Below, piece after piece: positions 34,560 to 43,595 of a stretch of 64,000 nt of DNA. The notes beneath the pieces are model-generated. The model worked only from the letters and a program-made list of their open reading frames with translations, was not told where the DNA came from and searched no databases. The stretch's first letter is position 1; the number at the start of each line of letters is the position of its first letter. The translations under genes were made by a program, and so were the position numbers. This DNA comes from UMGS1766 sp963597355 (lineage in GTDB: Bacteria > Bacillota > Clostridia > Oscillospirales > Oscillospiraceae): positions 28,604 to 92,603 of the forward strand of contig CAVBPR010000003.1 in NCBI GenBank assembly GCA_963597355.1. The letters are read 5' to 3'.

Positions 34560-36401
34560 TTACTTGTTGTCGTCATCTACGACCTGATAATCTGCGTCGT
34601 AGTAATCCTGACCATTGTTGCCGGCAGCACCAGCATCGGCAGTTGTGTCAGCACCTGCGGCTCCCTGAGGATTGGCCTGCTGATAGAGCTTGGCGGAGAC
34701 ATCATAGAATGCCTTTGTCAGTTCCTCGGTAGCGGACTTGATTGCCTCAACATCGGTGCCCTTCATCGCATCCTGCAGCTTGGTCTTTGCAGATTCAATC
34801 TTGCCCTTTTCATCCGCAGTGACCTTGTCGCCCAACTCACTCAGAGTCTGGTCGCACTGGTAAATCATCTGATCTGCCTGGTTGCGAACATCCACTTCTT
34901 CCTTGCGCTTTGCGTCCTCAGCAGCGTACTGAGCAGCCTCTTCCACAGCCTTATCAATGTCTTCCTTGCTCAGGTTGGAGGAAGATGTGATTGTGATGTT
35001 CTGCTCCTTGCCGGTGCCCAGATCCTTAGCGGACACGTTTACAATGCCGTTTGCATCGATATCAAAGGTGACCTCAATCTGAGGAACACCGCGGCGGGCA
35101 GGTGCGATGCCGTCCAATGTGAAGCGGCCCAGAGTCTTGTTGTATGCTGCCATCTCGCGTTCGCCCTGGAGGACATGAACCTCAACCGAGGGCTGGTTAT
35201 CTGCGGCGGTAGAGAAAATCTGGCTCTTCTTGACCGGAATTGTCGTGTTGCGCTCGATCAGCTTGGTGAACACGCCGCCCATGGTCTCGATGCCCAGAGA
35301 CAGAGGCGTAACGTCCAGCAGAAGCAGACCCTTCACATCGCCGGACAGAACGCCGCCCTGAATTGCAGCACCCACAGCAACGCACTCATCGGGGTTGATG
35401 CCCTTGAAGCCTTCCTTGCCGGTGATGCTCTTTACGGCCTCCTGAACTGCCGGAATACGGCTGGAACCACCAACCAGCAGAACCTTTGCCAGATCGCTGG
35501 GCTGCAGCTGGGCATCGCTCAGAGCCTGACGCACAGGACCCATGGTAGCCTGCACCAGATGGTTGGTCAGCTCATTGAACTTTGCACGGGTCAGGGTCAG
35601 CTCCAGATGCTTCGGACCGGTAGCGTCTGCAGTGATATACGGCAGGTTGATGTTTGCGCTGGTCACGCCGGACAGCTCAATCTTTGCCTTTTCTGCCGCT
35701 TCCTTCAGCCGCTGCATAGCCTGAGGATCTCCAGTCAGGTCAATGCCGTTTTCCTTCTTGAACTCAGCGACCAGATAGTCCATGATGCACTTATCAAAGT
35801 CGTCGCCGCCCAGGCGGTTGTTGCCGGCAGTTGCCAGAACTTCAATCACGCCATCGTCAATTTCCAGGATCGAAACGTCGAAAGTGCCGCCGCCCAAGTC
35901 ATAAACCATGACCTTCTGTGCCGTTTCCTTATCGACGCCATAAGCCAAAGCAGCTGCCGTAGGCTCGTTGATGATACGCTTTACCTCCAGACCGGCAATC
36001 TTGCCTGCATCCTTTGTAGCCTGACGCTGAGCGTCGGTGAAGTAAGCGGGAACGGTGATAACCGCCTCGGTTACCGGCTGGCCCAGATAGGCCTCTGCGT
36101 CGCTCTTCAGTTTCTGCAGAATCATTGCAGAAATCTCCTGAGGCGTATACTTCTTGCCATCGATGTCCACCTTGTAGTCACTGCCCATCTCACGCTTAAT
36201 GGAGATCACAGTGCCCTGAGGGTTGGTGATGGCCTGGCGCTTAGCAACCTGACCCACCATACGGTCGCCGTTGCGGAATGCAACGACAGAGGGAGTGGTG
36301 CGTGCACCCTCCGCATTTGGGATAACGACGGCTTCGCCGCCCTCCATAACAGCTACACAAGAGTTTGTGGTGCCGAGATCGATACCAATTGTTTTAGACA
36401 T
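34560..36401 (-). CDS. dnaK: Chaperone protein DnaK (Hsp70)
   Basis: The ATP-dependent chaperone has 613 residues. The ATPase domain has phosphate-1 GIDLGTTNSCVAV, AYFTDAQRQATKDAG, phosphate-2 VYDLGGGTFDVSIL, and adenosine VLLVGGSSRIPAVQ. The substrate-binding domain starts after the linker LLLLDVTPLSLGIETMGG, and a helical lid ends in a Gly/Ala/Asp-rich tail. ATG 36401 is behind AGGAGG. It lacks the long insert of Gram-negative DnaK, as expected for Firmicutes. Confidence 0.99.
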   Translation of the reverse strand: MSKTIGIDLGTTNSCVAVMEGGEAVVIPNAEGARTTPSVVAFRNGDRMVGQVAKRQAITNPQGTVISIKREMGSDYKVDIDGKKYTPQEISAMILQKLKSDAEAYLGQPVTEAVITVPAYFTDAQRQATKDAGKIAGLEVKRIINEPTAAALAYGVDKETAQKVMVYDLGGGTFDVSILEIDDGVIEVLATAGNNRLGGDDFDKCIMDYLVAEFKKENGIDLTGDPQAMQRLKEAAEKAKIELSGVTSANINLPYITADATGPKHLELTLTRAKFNELTNHLVQATMGPVRQALSDAQLQPSDLAKVLLVGGSSRIPAVQEAVKSITGKEGFKGINPDECVAVGAAIQGGVLSGDVKGLLLLDVTPLSLGIETMGGVFTKLIERNTTIPVKKSQIFSTAADNQPSVEVHVLQGEREMAAYNKTLGRFTLDGIAPARRGVPQIEVTFDIDANGIVNVSAKDLGTGKEQNITITSSSNLSKEDIDKAVEEAAQYAAEDAKRKEEVDVRNQADQMIYQCDQTLSELGDKVTADEKGKIESAKTKLQDAMKGTDVEAIKSATEELTKAFYDVSAKLYQQANPQGAAGADTTADAGAAGNNGQDYYDADYQVVDDDNK

Positions 36402-36478
36402 AATCAATTCCTCCTAGAACAGGTAATGTATTTACAGTTTTATATATGTGACCCACTCGGGTCGCGGGGATAACAAAC

Positions 36479-37042
36479 TTAATTTGCTACCTTTACCATG
36501 GCAAACCGGATGACCTTTTCGCCCATAGTAAAGCCGGACTGAAACACTTCAATTACGGTGTTTTCTCCCACCGCTGCATCCTCCACATGCATCACTGCGT
36601 TGTGCTTGTTCGGATCAAACGGCTGTCCCAGAGCTTCAATCTCATGAATGTCCAGCTTTTCAAGCACCTGCTTGAGCTGATTCATGGTCATCTCAACGCC
36701 CTTGACATAAACCTCATCTCCGCAAGGCGTAGCCAAGGCACGCTGAAGGTTATCAAATACAGGGAGAAAACTTAACGCTGCCTCAGCTTTTGCTTTGGAA
36801 TAAGCTTCTGTCTTCTCTTTTGCACTGCGGCGGCGGAAGTTATCATACTCTGCTGCCAGATACTGATACTGTTTGTCCTTTTCTGCCAAGGCTTGCTTCG
36901 CTTCTTCCAGCTCCGTCTGAGTGGCGACTTCTGCTGCCGCTTCCGGAGTTTCTACCGTGACATCTTCTGTAACAACGTCCTGGCTGCAGGTTTCTTCATT
37001 TTGGGAAACATTTTCCTGTGCATTCTCTTTATTTGAATTCAT
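36479..37042 (-). CDS. grpE: Nucleotide exchange factor GrpE
   Basis: It promotes ADP release from DnaK and acts as a thermosensor. The 187-residue protein begins with a disordered acidic tail (1-45), then a long coiled coil (LEEAKQALAEKDKQYQYLAAEYDNFRRR) and the beta domain with HNAVMHVEDAA and VFQSGFTMGEKVIRFAMVKVAN. Its start overlaps the hrcA stop by 4 bases. Confidence 0.97.
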   Translation of the reverse strand: MNSNKENAQENVSQNEETCSQDVVTEDVTVETPEAAAEVATQTELEEAKQALAEKDKQYQYLAAEYDNFRRRSAKEKTEAYSKAKAEAALSFLPVFDNLQRALATPCGDEVYVKGVEMTMNQLKQVLEKLDIHEIEALGQPFDPNKHNAVMHVEDAAVGENTVIEVFQSGFTMGEKVIRFAMVKVAN

Positions 37043-38151
37043 TGGATTACCTCCTTTGATACATCACTTTTGGGATCCGGTGCTTTCAACGCTTTGGGCG
37101 GTTCCTTTGCCGCAAGCGCCTCTGTCTCACCTTTGCCGAACATCTTGCTCAGACTTTCTGCGAAATAACTCAGCCGGGCCGTTACCTTGGCATAATCCAT
37201 TCGCGTAGGACCGACTACACCAATCACACCCCGCATGCCATCGCCAATATCATAGCTTGCCATCACAACGCTGGTGTCTTTCAGTTCATGCGCAATGTTC
37301 TCCGGACCAATCAAAATCTTGGTTCCGTCTTCCCCCAGTTCACTGGGCAGCTGCGCAAGTTCCGCATCGTGATCCAGATAGCTCAACAGCTCATGCGCCT
37401 TGTCTACATTCTGATATTCGCTGTGCTCCAGAATGCGATTGGCACCAGCCGTATGTATGCTGGAGCGGCCTGCATTCTCCAAAACTTCCATAGCGAAGGA
37501 AACCACCAGAGAAATCAGCCCATAGGCACTGCCTGCCGCTTTTTCCGCCATTTTCATCAATTCCGGGCTCAGTTCTTCCGCCGTCTTGTTGACGAAGGAC
37601 GTGTTGAGCAATGTATTCAGCAGTTGAAGCTGCGGCTCATTGATGTCTGTCGGCAATTTTACCATCTTGTTCTCGACCATATTCAGGTTGGTCATCACAA
37701 CAATGATAAAGGAGTTCTTATCGATCATCAGCAGATCATAGCGGGTGATCGTTGCCTGTTGCCGTCGATCCGCCATCGCAAAGGCCGGATAATTCGTCAG
37801 CTGGCTCACCATTTTGCCGGCCTGATCGATGACACGATCCAGCTCCTCCATTTTTAGATGAAGCTGTTCGTTGATGGTCTGGGTTTCCTGCATGGTGAGC
37901 TTGTGCTCTTCCATCAACTCGTTGACATAGAACCGATAGCCTGCTACAGACGGAATACGGCCGGCAGAGGTATGCGGTTGCTCCAGCAACCCCATTTTCT
38001 CCAACTCCGCCATTTCATTTCGTATGGTAGCAGAGGAACAGCTCAAACCGGCTTTTTCTGCGATTGCCTTGGAGCCAATGGGTTCTGCCGTCTCGATGTA
38101 ACTCTCCACAATGGTTCGAAGAATTTTTTTCTTTCGCTCCGACAGCTCCAT
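37039..38151 (-). CDS. hrcA: Heat-inducible transcription repressor HrcA
   Basis: It represses its own operon by binding CIRCE and is kept active by chaperones, usually GroEL. The N-terminal winged helix (SERKKKILRTIVESYIETAEPIGSKAIA) recognises CIRCE, and a GAF-like and dimerisation region follows. I chose ATG 38151, 9 bases after AGGAGG; the ATG at 38157 is too near. At 370 residues it is slightly longer than the usual 340 because of a C-terminal tail (about 345-370). First gene of the operon. Confidence 0.97.
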   Translation of the reverse strand: MELSERKKKILRTIVESYIETAEPIGSKAIAEKAGLSCSSATIRNEMAELEKMGLLEQPHTSAGRIPSVAGYRFYVNELMEEHKLTMQETQTINEQLHLKMEELDRVIDQAGKMVSQLTNYPAFAMADRRQQATITRYDLLMIDKNSFIIVVMTNLNMVENKMVKLPTDINEPQLQLLNTLLNTSFVNKTAEELSPELMKMAEKAAGSAYGLISLVVSFAMEVLENAGRSSIHTAGANRILEHSEYQNVDKAHELLSYLDHDAELAQLPSELGEDGTKILIGPENIAHELKDTSVVMASYDIGDGMRGVIGVVGPTRMDYAKVTARLSYFAESLSKMFGKGETEALAAKEPPKALKAPDPKSDVSKEVIQ

Positions 38152-38176
38152 ACCCATTCGCCTCCTAATCTTTAGG

Positions 38177-38203
38177 TTAGCACTCCATCTCTCTGAGTGC
38201 TAA
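38177..38203 (-). promoter_or_regulatory. CIRCE operator
   Basis: TTAGCACTC-N9-GAGTGCTAA is an exact match to the HrcA operator. It lies just downstream of the hrcA -10 and 26 bp before the hrcA start. No groESL is in the window. Confidence 0.98.
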
Positions 38204-38207
38204 CATT

Positions 38208-38236
38208 AATATAGCACTACCCCCACCAGATGTCAA
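38208..38236 (-). promoter_or_regulatory. Sigma-A promoter of hrcA-grpE-dnaK-dnaJ
   Basis: On the minus strand, -35 TTGACA (38231-38236), 17 bp, -10 TATATT (38208-38213), immediately followed by CIRCE. Confidence 0.9.
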
Positions 38237-38322
38237 TAGATTGAATTGTAAATAGTTTGTGAAGAAGTTGAGTGCAAAAAATGAAGACCTGAGCAGCAGG
38301 TCTTCATCACGATTGCTAATAT

Positions 38323-39591
38323 TCAAGTGTTTAGAAAAGCTCTCCGCACATCCCCGGAGAAGTACAGCGTACCAAGGGCACATACGCGCCCGTCATATCC
38401 TGCAAGTCCCTGTGCCGCGGCCACACCTTCGGGAATCGATGCGCACACCTCCGCTTTTCCACCCAGGGCTTTTATGCGCTCGGCCAGTACTTCTCCCGGC
38501 ATTGCTCTTGGGTTATCTGCTGTAACGGTAAAGAACTGTTCTGCCATCGGCAACAGCAGCTCCAGCATGGCAGCAACATCCTTATCCGCCATAATGGACA
38601 GAAGGAAAACAAACTTCTGCTCTGGAAACAATTCTTTCAAGCTGTCCACCGTGGCCGCCATCCCCTGAGGATTGTGACTTCCGTCCAATAAAAAGGTCGG
38701 ATGCTGGCCCAGCACTTCAAAGCGCCCCGGCCACTGCACCTGTTCTAACCCGTCCCGAATATTTTGTCCGGTTATATGCCATCCCTTATGCGCCAGAACG
38801 CTCAATGCCGTAATTGCCACCGCAGCATTACGGGGCTGATATTCCGCCAGCAAAGGGATCCGCAGATTCTCCATAGAGCCATAGCGGAACGTTCGGTATT
38901 GTAAATTCAGAGAAGTCGTTTCCAGAAGGTCGAAATTTACCGGCCATAGTTTGGCATTTTGCGCAGCGCATGCCGCCTCAATTTGCTCATCCGCCTCCGG
39001 TAAATGGCCATAGCTGACCACATCTCCTCCTGCCTTGATAATCCCCGCCTTTGTCCGTGCAATTTCTGCCACAGTTGCTCCTAACACAGCGGTGTGATCC
39101 AAACCGATGGAGGTCAGCACCGCCACCTCCGGACAGGGAATCACATTCGTGGCATCAAATTCGCCGCCCAAACCAACCTCTAAAACAACAATGTCGCAGT
39201 GCATGCGATAAAAGTAAAGGAATGCAATTGCCGTAATCAGCTCAAACTCCGACGGGAGGTCTTCCATGGAATCGGCAAACGGGCGAACCTCATTTACCAG
39301 TGTTTCCAATTCTGCATCGCTGATTTCAATTCCGTTTATCTGAATCCGTTCATTAAATCGATTCAAAAAAGGAGACGTATACAATCCAACCCGATAACCC
39401 GCCGCACGCAGAACCGAGGCCGTCATAGCCGCTGTACTTCCCTTGCCATTCGTTCCCCCAATGTGAACGAATTTCATTTGTGCCTCCGGGTGACCCAGCC
39501 GATCCAACAAGGTTTGAATTCGCTCCAATCCCGGTTTTTGACCCCGCCATTGGACATTATGGATATAGGCCAGTGTGGATTCTATGCTCAT
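38323..39591 (-). CDS. folC: Folylpolyglutamate synthase/dihydrofolate synthase
   Basis: This Mur-ligase-type enzyme adds glutamate to dihydropteroate and tetrahydrofolates. The 422-residue protein has the P-loop GGTNGKGSTAAMTAS, SPFLNRFNERIQING, EVGLGGEFDATNVI, TSIGLDHTAVLG and the C-terminal domain start LDGSHNPQGMAATV. I chose ATG 39591; the ATG at 39597 abuts the ribosome site. It lies between hrcA and the shikimate kinase gene, all on the minus strand; no other folate genes are near. Confidence 0.95.
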   Translation of the reverse strand: MSIESTLAYIHNVQWRGQKPGLERIQTLLDRLGHPEAQMKFVHIGGTNGKGSTAAMTASVLRAAGYRVGLYTSPFLNRFNERIQINGIEISDAELETLVNEVRPFADSMEDLPSEFELITAIAFLYFYRMHCDIVVLEVGLGGEFDATNVIPCPEVAVLTSIGLDHTAVLGATVAEIARTKAGIIKAGGDVVSYGHLPEADEQIEAACAAQNAKLWPVNFDLLETTSLNLQYRTFRYGSMENLRIPLLAEYQPRNAAVAITALSVLAHKGWHITGQNIRDGLEQVQWPGRFEVLGQHPTFLLDGSHNPQGMAATVDSLKELFPEQKFVFLLSIMADKDVAAMLELLLPMAEQFFTVTADNPRAMPGEVLAERIKALGGKAEVCASIPEGVAAAQGLAGYDGRVCALGTLYFSGDVRRAFLNT

Positions 39592-39681
39592 GTGCATCCC
39601 CCTAAACTTAAATCAAGCGATTTATTATACAATGAAATGCATAAAAAAACAATCTATCCTGCCCGCATTCCTGTCCTTTGA

Positions 39682-40404
39682 TTATCGGCTGACCGCTGCT
39701 TGGATCATTCTTGCCGTCTCTTCAATGGTGCATCCTACGGCTGGAATAGTTATATCTGCCGCTTTTTCATAGAGAGGCGTACGGTAATCATAGAGATCCT
39801 TCAGTGTTTGCCCCTCTGCCAGAGTAATCCCCCGGGTAGCCAGATTGGGAATGCGGCGATGAATTTCCTCATATGGGTGCTGCAAATAGATCAGGCGCCC
39901 CAACTGGCGCAGTTTCTTCAGTCCCCGGGGATTCAATACCGCCGAGCCACCTGTGGCAATCACCGTTCGGCTGCACTCCATCTGCTCAATGGTATCCGCC
40001 TCCCGCTCCAGGAACTCGTCATTTCCAACTTCCGTAATAATCTCCTGCAGCCGCTTTCCATAGCGTTTTTGGATCAGCAAGTCCACATCGACAAAATCCC
40101 AGCCCAGAATTTTTGCCAAAACAATGCCAACGGTGCTTTTTCCACAGCCGGGCATTCCAATCAGAACCAAATTATCCCCCTGGACCGACTCAAAGCGATA
40201 TTTCTGGGATACATCGGGATATTTTTCGTGGTCAACTTCACTGAGAAACATATCCATTGGACGCGCATACACTTCTCCCGCTCCATAGAGCTGGCGGTAG
40301 ATCACCAGTGTTTCATTCGTCTCGCTATGAATTGCCGTTCCAAGCACCTGATAGAGTTTATTTTTAAAGTGGCGATACGTGCCGCCCACCTGCAGATTCC
40401 GCAT
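39682..40404 (-). CDS. aroK: DUF1653 domain fused to shikimate kinase
   Basis: Residues 1-65 form a DUF1653 domain (GGTYRHFKNKLYQVLGTAIHSETNETLVIYRQLYG...ARPMDMFLSEVD, seen as two blocks). From about 78 on is a shikimate kinase that phosphorylates shikimate at O3: P-loop GMPGCGKST, DVDLLIQKRYGKRLQEI, the substrate arginine in FLEREADTI, ATGGSAVL and the lid YEEIHRRIPNLATRGI. The kinase is complete. Shikimate kinases are normally about 170 residues with no such N-terminus; DUF1653 is usually a stand-alone small protein. No other aro genes are adjacent. Confidence 0.87.
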   Translation of the reverse strand: MRNLQVGGTYRHFKNKLYQVLGTAIHSETNETLVIYRQLYGAGEVYARPMDMFLSEVDHEKYPDVSQKYRFESVQGDNLVLIGMPGCGKSTVGIVLAKILGWDFVDVDLLIQKRYGKRLQEIITEVGNDEFLEREADTIEQMECSRTVIATGGSAVLNPRGLKKLRQLGRLIYLQHPYEEIHRRIPNLATRGITLAEGQTLKDLYDYRTPLYEKAADITIPAVGCTIEETARMIQAAVSR

Positions 40405-40476
40405 ATGAACCGCTCCTTTTCAGCAATAGACTTTGCGTGAAAAGATAGCATATTTTGCTTGGAATTGCAAGTCTCT

Positions 40477-40505
40477 TGACGGTTTGCCCCGTATTTCGTA
40501 CAATA
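40477..40505 (+). promoter_or_regulatory. Sigma-A promoter of glpK
   Basis: -35 TTGACG, 17 bp, -10 TACAAT, about 32 bp before the glpK start; no catabolite (cre) site is obvious. Confidence 0.8.
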
Positions 40506-40536
40506 AGAGCACAGTGAATAAGGACGGTGAGGCTTT

Positions 40537-42033
40537 ATGGCCAAAAAATATATTCTCGCTTTGGATCAGGGCACAACCAGCAGCCGCGCGATCTTATTTG
40601 ATCGTCAGCAGAACATTGTTGATTCCAGCCAGCGGGAATTCACCCAAATCTATCCCCAGGACGGCTGGGTAGAACATGATCCCATGGAAATCTGGTCCTC
40701 GCAGCTGGGGGTGCTCAACGAGGTCATCGCCCACAGCGGTGTGGCTTTGGAAGAGATTGCGGCCATTGGCATCACCAATCAGCGGGAAACAACCATTCTA
40801 TGGGATCGTCAAACCGGACGGCCGATTTACAACGCCATTGTGTGGCAGTGCCGCCGGACAGCACCGATCATCGATGCCCTGCTCAAGCAGCCCGGCATTG
40901 ATAAATACATCCGTCAAAACACCGGTCTGGTGCCGGATGCCTATTTCTCTGCCTCCAAGATCAAATGGATTTTGGATCATGTAGATGGCGCAAGAAAAAA
41001 AGCAGAAAATGGCGACATTTTGTTTGGCACCGTTGACACATGGCTGATCTGGAAACTCACCGGAGGACAGGTTCATGTAACGGATCGCACCAATGCTTCC
41101 CGCACCATGCTGTATAACATCAAAACGCTGGACTGGGATGACACCTTGCTTCAAGCCCTGGATATTCCCCGGGCAATCCTGCCTCGGGTCGCTGACTCCA
41201 GCGAAGTTTATGGAACGGCTATCATCGGTGGCGCTTCCATTCCCGTTGCCGGCATTGCCGGAGATCAGCAAGCCGCCCTGTTTGGTCAATGCTGTTTCTC
41301 TGCCGGCGATGCCAAGAACACCTATGGCACAGGCTGTTTCCTGCTGATGAACACCGGCGATCAGCTGTATCACAGTCAAAACGGTCTGGTCTCGACCATT
41401 GCAATCGGTCTGAACGGAGCAGTGCAGTATGCGCTGGAAGGCAGTGTATTTATTGGCGGTGCGGTCATCCAATGGATGCGGGATGAAATGCGGTTCTTTT
41501 CCGAAAGCCGCGATGCGGAGTATTACGCCCAAAAAGTGCCGGATAACGGCGGTGTGTATCTGGTTCCGGCCTTTACCGGCCTCGGCGCTCCCCATTGGGA
41601 CATGTACGCCCGTGGCACGATTGTCGGATTGACGCGCGGAACCCGCCGCGAGCATCTCATTCGAGCGGCTCAGGAGTCCATTGCCTACCAAAGTGCCGAC
41701 CTGGTCACGGCAATGGAACGGGACACCGGCATGTCGCTTCGCAGTTTAAAGGTGGATGGCGGCGCCAGCAGAGACCGCTTTTTAATGCAGTTTCAGGCTG
41801 ACATCTTGGGAACTACGGTTCGCCGCCCGACCATACGGGAAACCACCGCACTTGGCGCAGCTTATCTTGCCGGTCTGGCAACGGGTTTCTGGAGAGATCG
41901 TGAAGAGATTGCTCAACTTTGGCAGTGCGACACCGACTTTGCCCCCCGCATGGCCGAGGAGGAACGGGTTCGGCTGCGCCGCAACTGGGATCGTGCCGTT
42001 GGCCGAAGCCTAAACTGGATCGAACGGGAGTAA
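40537..42033 (+). CDS. glpK: Glycerol kinase
   Basis: It phosphorylates glycerol to sn-glycerol 3-phosphate. The 498-residue FGGY kinase has the N-terminal ATP loop LDQGTTSSRAILFD, GITNQRETTILWDR, the glycerol site WQCRRTAP, FGTVDTWLIWKLTGG, GDQQAALFGQCCF, the family signature YALEGSVFIGGAVIQW and GLGAPHWD. ATG 40537 is behind GAGG. glpF and glpD are absent nearby. A MocR regulator begins 6 bp after the stop. Confidence 0.97.
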   Translation: MAKKYILALDQGTTSSRAILFDRQQNIVDSSQREFTQIYPQDGWVEHDPMEIWSSQLGVLNEVIAHSGVALEEIAAIGITNQRETTILWDRQTGRPIYNAIVWQCRRTAPIIDALLKQPGIDKYIRQNTGLVPDAYFSASKIKWILDHVDGARKKAENGDILFGTVDTWLIWKLTGGQVHVTDRTNASRTMLYNIKTLDWDDTLLQALDIPRAILPRVADSSEVYGTAIIGGASIPVAGIAGDQQAALFGQCCFSAGDAKNTYGTGCFLLMNTGDQLYHSQNGLVSTIAIGLNGAVQYALEGSVFIGGAVIQWMRDEMRFFSESRDAEYYAQKVPDNGGVYLVPAFTGLGAPHWDMYARGTIVGLTRGTRREHLIRAAQESIAYQSADLVTAMERDTGMSLRSLKVDGGASRDRFLMQFQADILGTTVRRPTIRETTALGAAYLAGLATGFWRDREEIAQLWQCDTDFAPRMAEEERVRLRRNWDRAVGRSLNWIERE

Positions 42034-42039
42034 TGCGCT

Positions 42040-43443
42040 ATGTTGACTTATACCCTCACGCATACGGATCAATGCAGTTTATATGAATCCCTTTACCGCT
42101 GCATTCGAGACGATATTCTCGCCGGTCGCTTACAGGCAAATGAAAAACTGCCCAGCAAGCGAGTTTTTGCAAAGCATCTCGGTGTCAGCGTAATTACGGT
42201 TGAAAACGCCTATGCCCAGCTTGTATCAGAGGGATATCTTTATTCCCTTCCAAAACGGGGTTATTTTGTAGAAAAGTTGACCGTTGCCCCTCCTCCCGCA
42301 ACCCGGCCGGAACCACTGCCTTCCACTATGCCGGAAGAACCTTCTTATTTTGCCGATTTTATCACAAATCACATTCCGGCAGAAAACTTTCCCTTCTCCA
42401 CCTGGGCAAAACTGCTGCGCAATATATTAAGTGCAGAGGGGGAAGAGCTGATGCACTCGTCCTCTGCCCAGGGACGAAAAGAACTGCAGGAAGCCATTGC
42501 CCGCCATTTGTATGATTTTCGGGGTATGGTCGTCTCCCCCGACCAAATTGTTATTGGTGCAGGAACGGAATATCTCTACGGACTATTAGTACAATTCTTC
42601 GGTCGGGACAAAGTGTTCGGCGTGGAAGACCCGGGCTATCAAAAGCCCGCCCGCATTTATGAAAGCAACGGTGCCCGCTGTGCATTTTTACCGATGGATG
42701 ATTCCGGTGTACGCTCGGATTCACTGGAGGAGCATGGGGTGGACATTCTTCACATCTCCCCTTCTCACCATTTTCCCACCGGCATTGTGATGCCCATCAG
42801 TCGCCGCTACGAACTGCTGGGCTGGTGCGCCCGCAAGGAAGGCCGTTACATTTTGGAGGATGACTACGACTGCGAATTTCGCACAAGCGGAAAACCCATT
42901 CCCACGCTTCAAAGCATTGATGCATCCGATCGGGTTATCTACATCAACACTTTCTCAAAAACCCTTTCCTCTACCATCCGTATCAGCTATATGGTTCTTC
43001 CCCCTTCTCTTGTTGTTCCTTTTCGTGAAAAACTCGGATTTTACGCCTGTACCGTTTCCAGCTTTGAGCAGCTGGCACTGGCCGAATTCATTCGGGATGG
43101 CTATTTTGAAAAGCATTTAAATCGCATGCGCAATCACTATCGCACCCAGAAAGACTGCATCCTTCAGCAGTTGAAAGCCAGCCCCATCGCCAGGTATATT
43201 TCTGTGCGCATGGAGAAAGAAGGTCTCCACTTCCTGCTGGAGATCCATAAAGATCTGGAAGATTCCGCACTGATTGACCGTTGCCGCGAAAAAGGACTTC
43301 GCATTTCCTGCTTAAGCCAATATTACCGCAAGACTCCTACCGCTGCTCATATTGTTGTGGTAAATTACGCCGGACTCACTCGCGGTCAGACAGAAGAAGC
43401 AGTTGCCCGCCTGATTCAATGCATCGATGACCTAATTCGCTGA
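42040..43443 (+). CDS. MocR/PdxR-type regulator: GntR DNA-binding domain fused to aminotransferase domain
   Basis: Residues about 10-80 form a GntR winged helix (LYRCIRDDILAGRLQANEKLPSKR, LGVSVITVENAYAQLVSEGYL). The rest is a fold I aminotransferase domain with SPSHHFPTGIVM, LEDDYDCEF and the PLP lysine in NTFSKTLSSTIRISYM. Such proteins sense PLP or amino-acid adducts and often control vitamin B6 or GABA genes. It starts 6 bp after glpK and has no separate promoter, so it is probably cotranscribed, an unusual pairing. No pdxST genes are in the window. Length 467 is normal. Confidence 0.9.
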   Translation: MLTYTLTHTDQCSLYESLYRCIRDDILAGRLQANEKLPSKRVFAKHLGVSVITVENAYAQLVSEGYLYSLPKRGYFVEKLTVAPPPATRPEPLPSTMPEEPSYFADFITNHIPAENFPFSTWAKLLRNILSAEGEELMHSSSAQGRKELQEAIARHLYDFRGMVVSPDQIVIGAGTEYLYGLLVQFFGRDKVFGVEDPGYQKPARIYESNGARCAFLPMDDSGVRSDSLEEHGVDILHISPSHHFPTGIVMPISRRYELLGWCARKEGRYILEDDYDCEFRTSGKPIPTLQSIDASDRVIYINTFSKTLSSTIRISYMVLPPSLVVPFREKLGFYACTVSSFEQLALAEFIRDGYFEKHLNRMRNHYRTQKDCILQQLKASPIARYISVRMEKEGLHFLLEIHKDLEDSALIDRCREKGLRISCLSQYYRKTPTAAHIVVVNYAGLTRGQTEEAVARLIQCIDDLIR

Positions 43444-43507
43444 TCTTCCTTTTTCTGCGTCTTTTATTCCAAAATATTGATATATACTCGTTAAATCGTC
43501 AAAGAAT

Positions 43508-43536
43508 CCCCCGTTTTCAGTATGTGAAAACGGGGG
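43508..43536. terminator. Terminator hairpin downstream of the radical SAM gene
   Basis: CCCCCGTTTTC and GAAAACGGGGG form a perfect stem; on the minus strand it is followed by ATTCTTTG. A second hairpin at 43547-43585 serves mainly the plus strand. Confidence 0.7.
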
Positions 43537-43546
43537 GCGACTGGCT

Positions 43547-43585
43547 GAGGGAGCTATTACGATCTGTAACAGCTCCCTCTTTTGA
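43547..43585 (+). terminator. Terminator of glpK-mocR
   Basis: GAGGGAGCT and AGCTCCCTC with an inner TTAC/GTAA extension are followed by TTTTGATTT on the plus strand. Confidence 0.75.
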
Positions 43586-43595
43586 TTTAGATTTA

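Noticed and set aside
35175..36473. A 432-codon plus-strand frame opposite dnaK
   Set aside because: Long antisense frames opposite dnaK are a well-known composition artefact.
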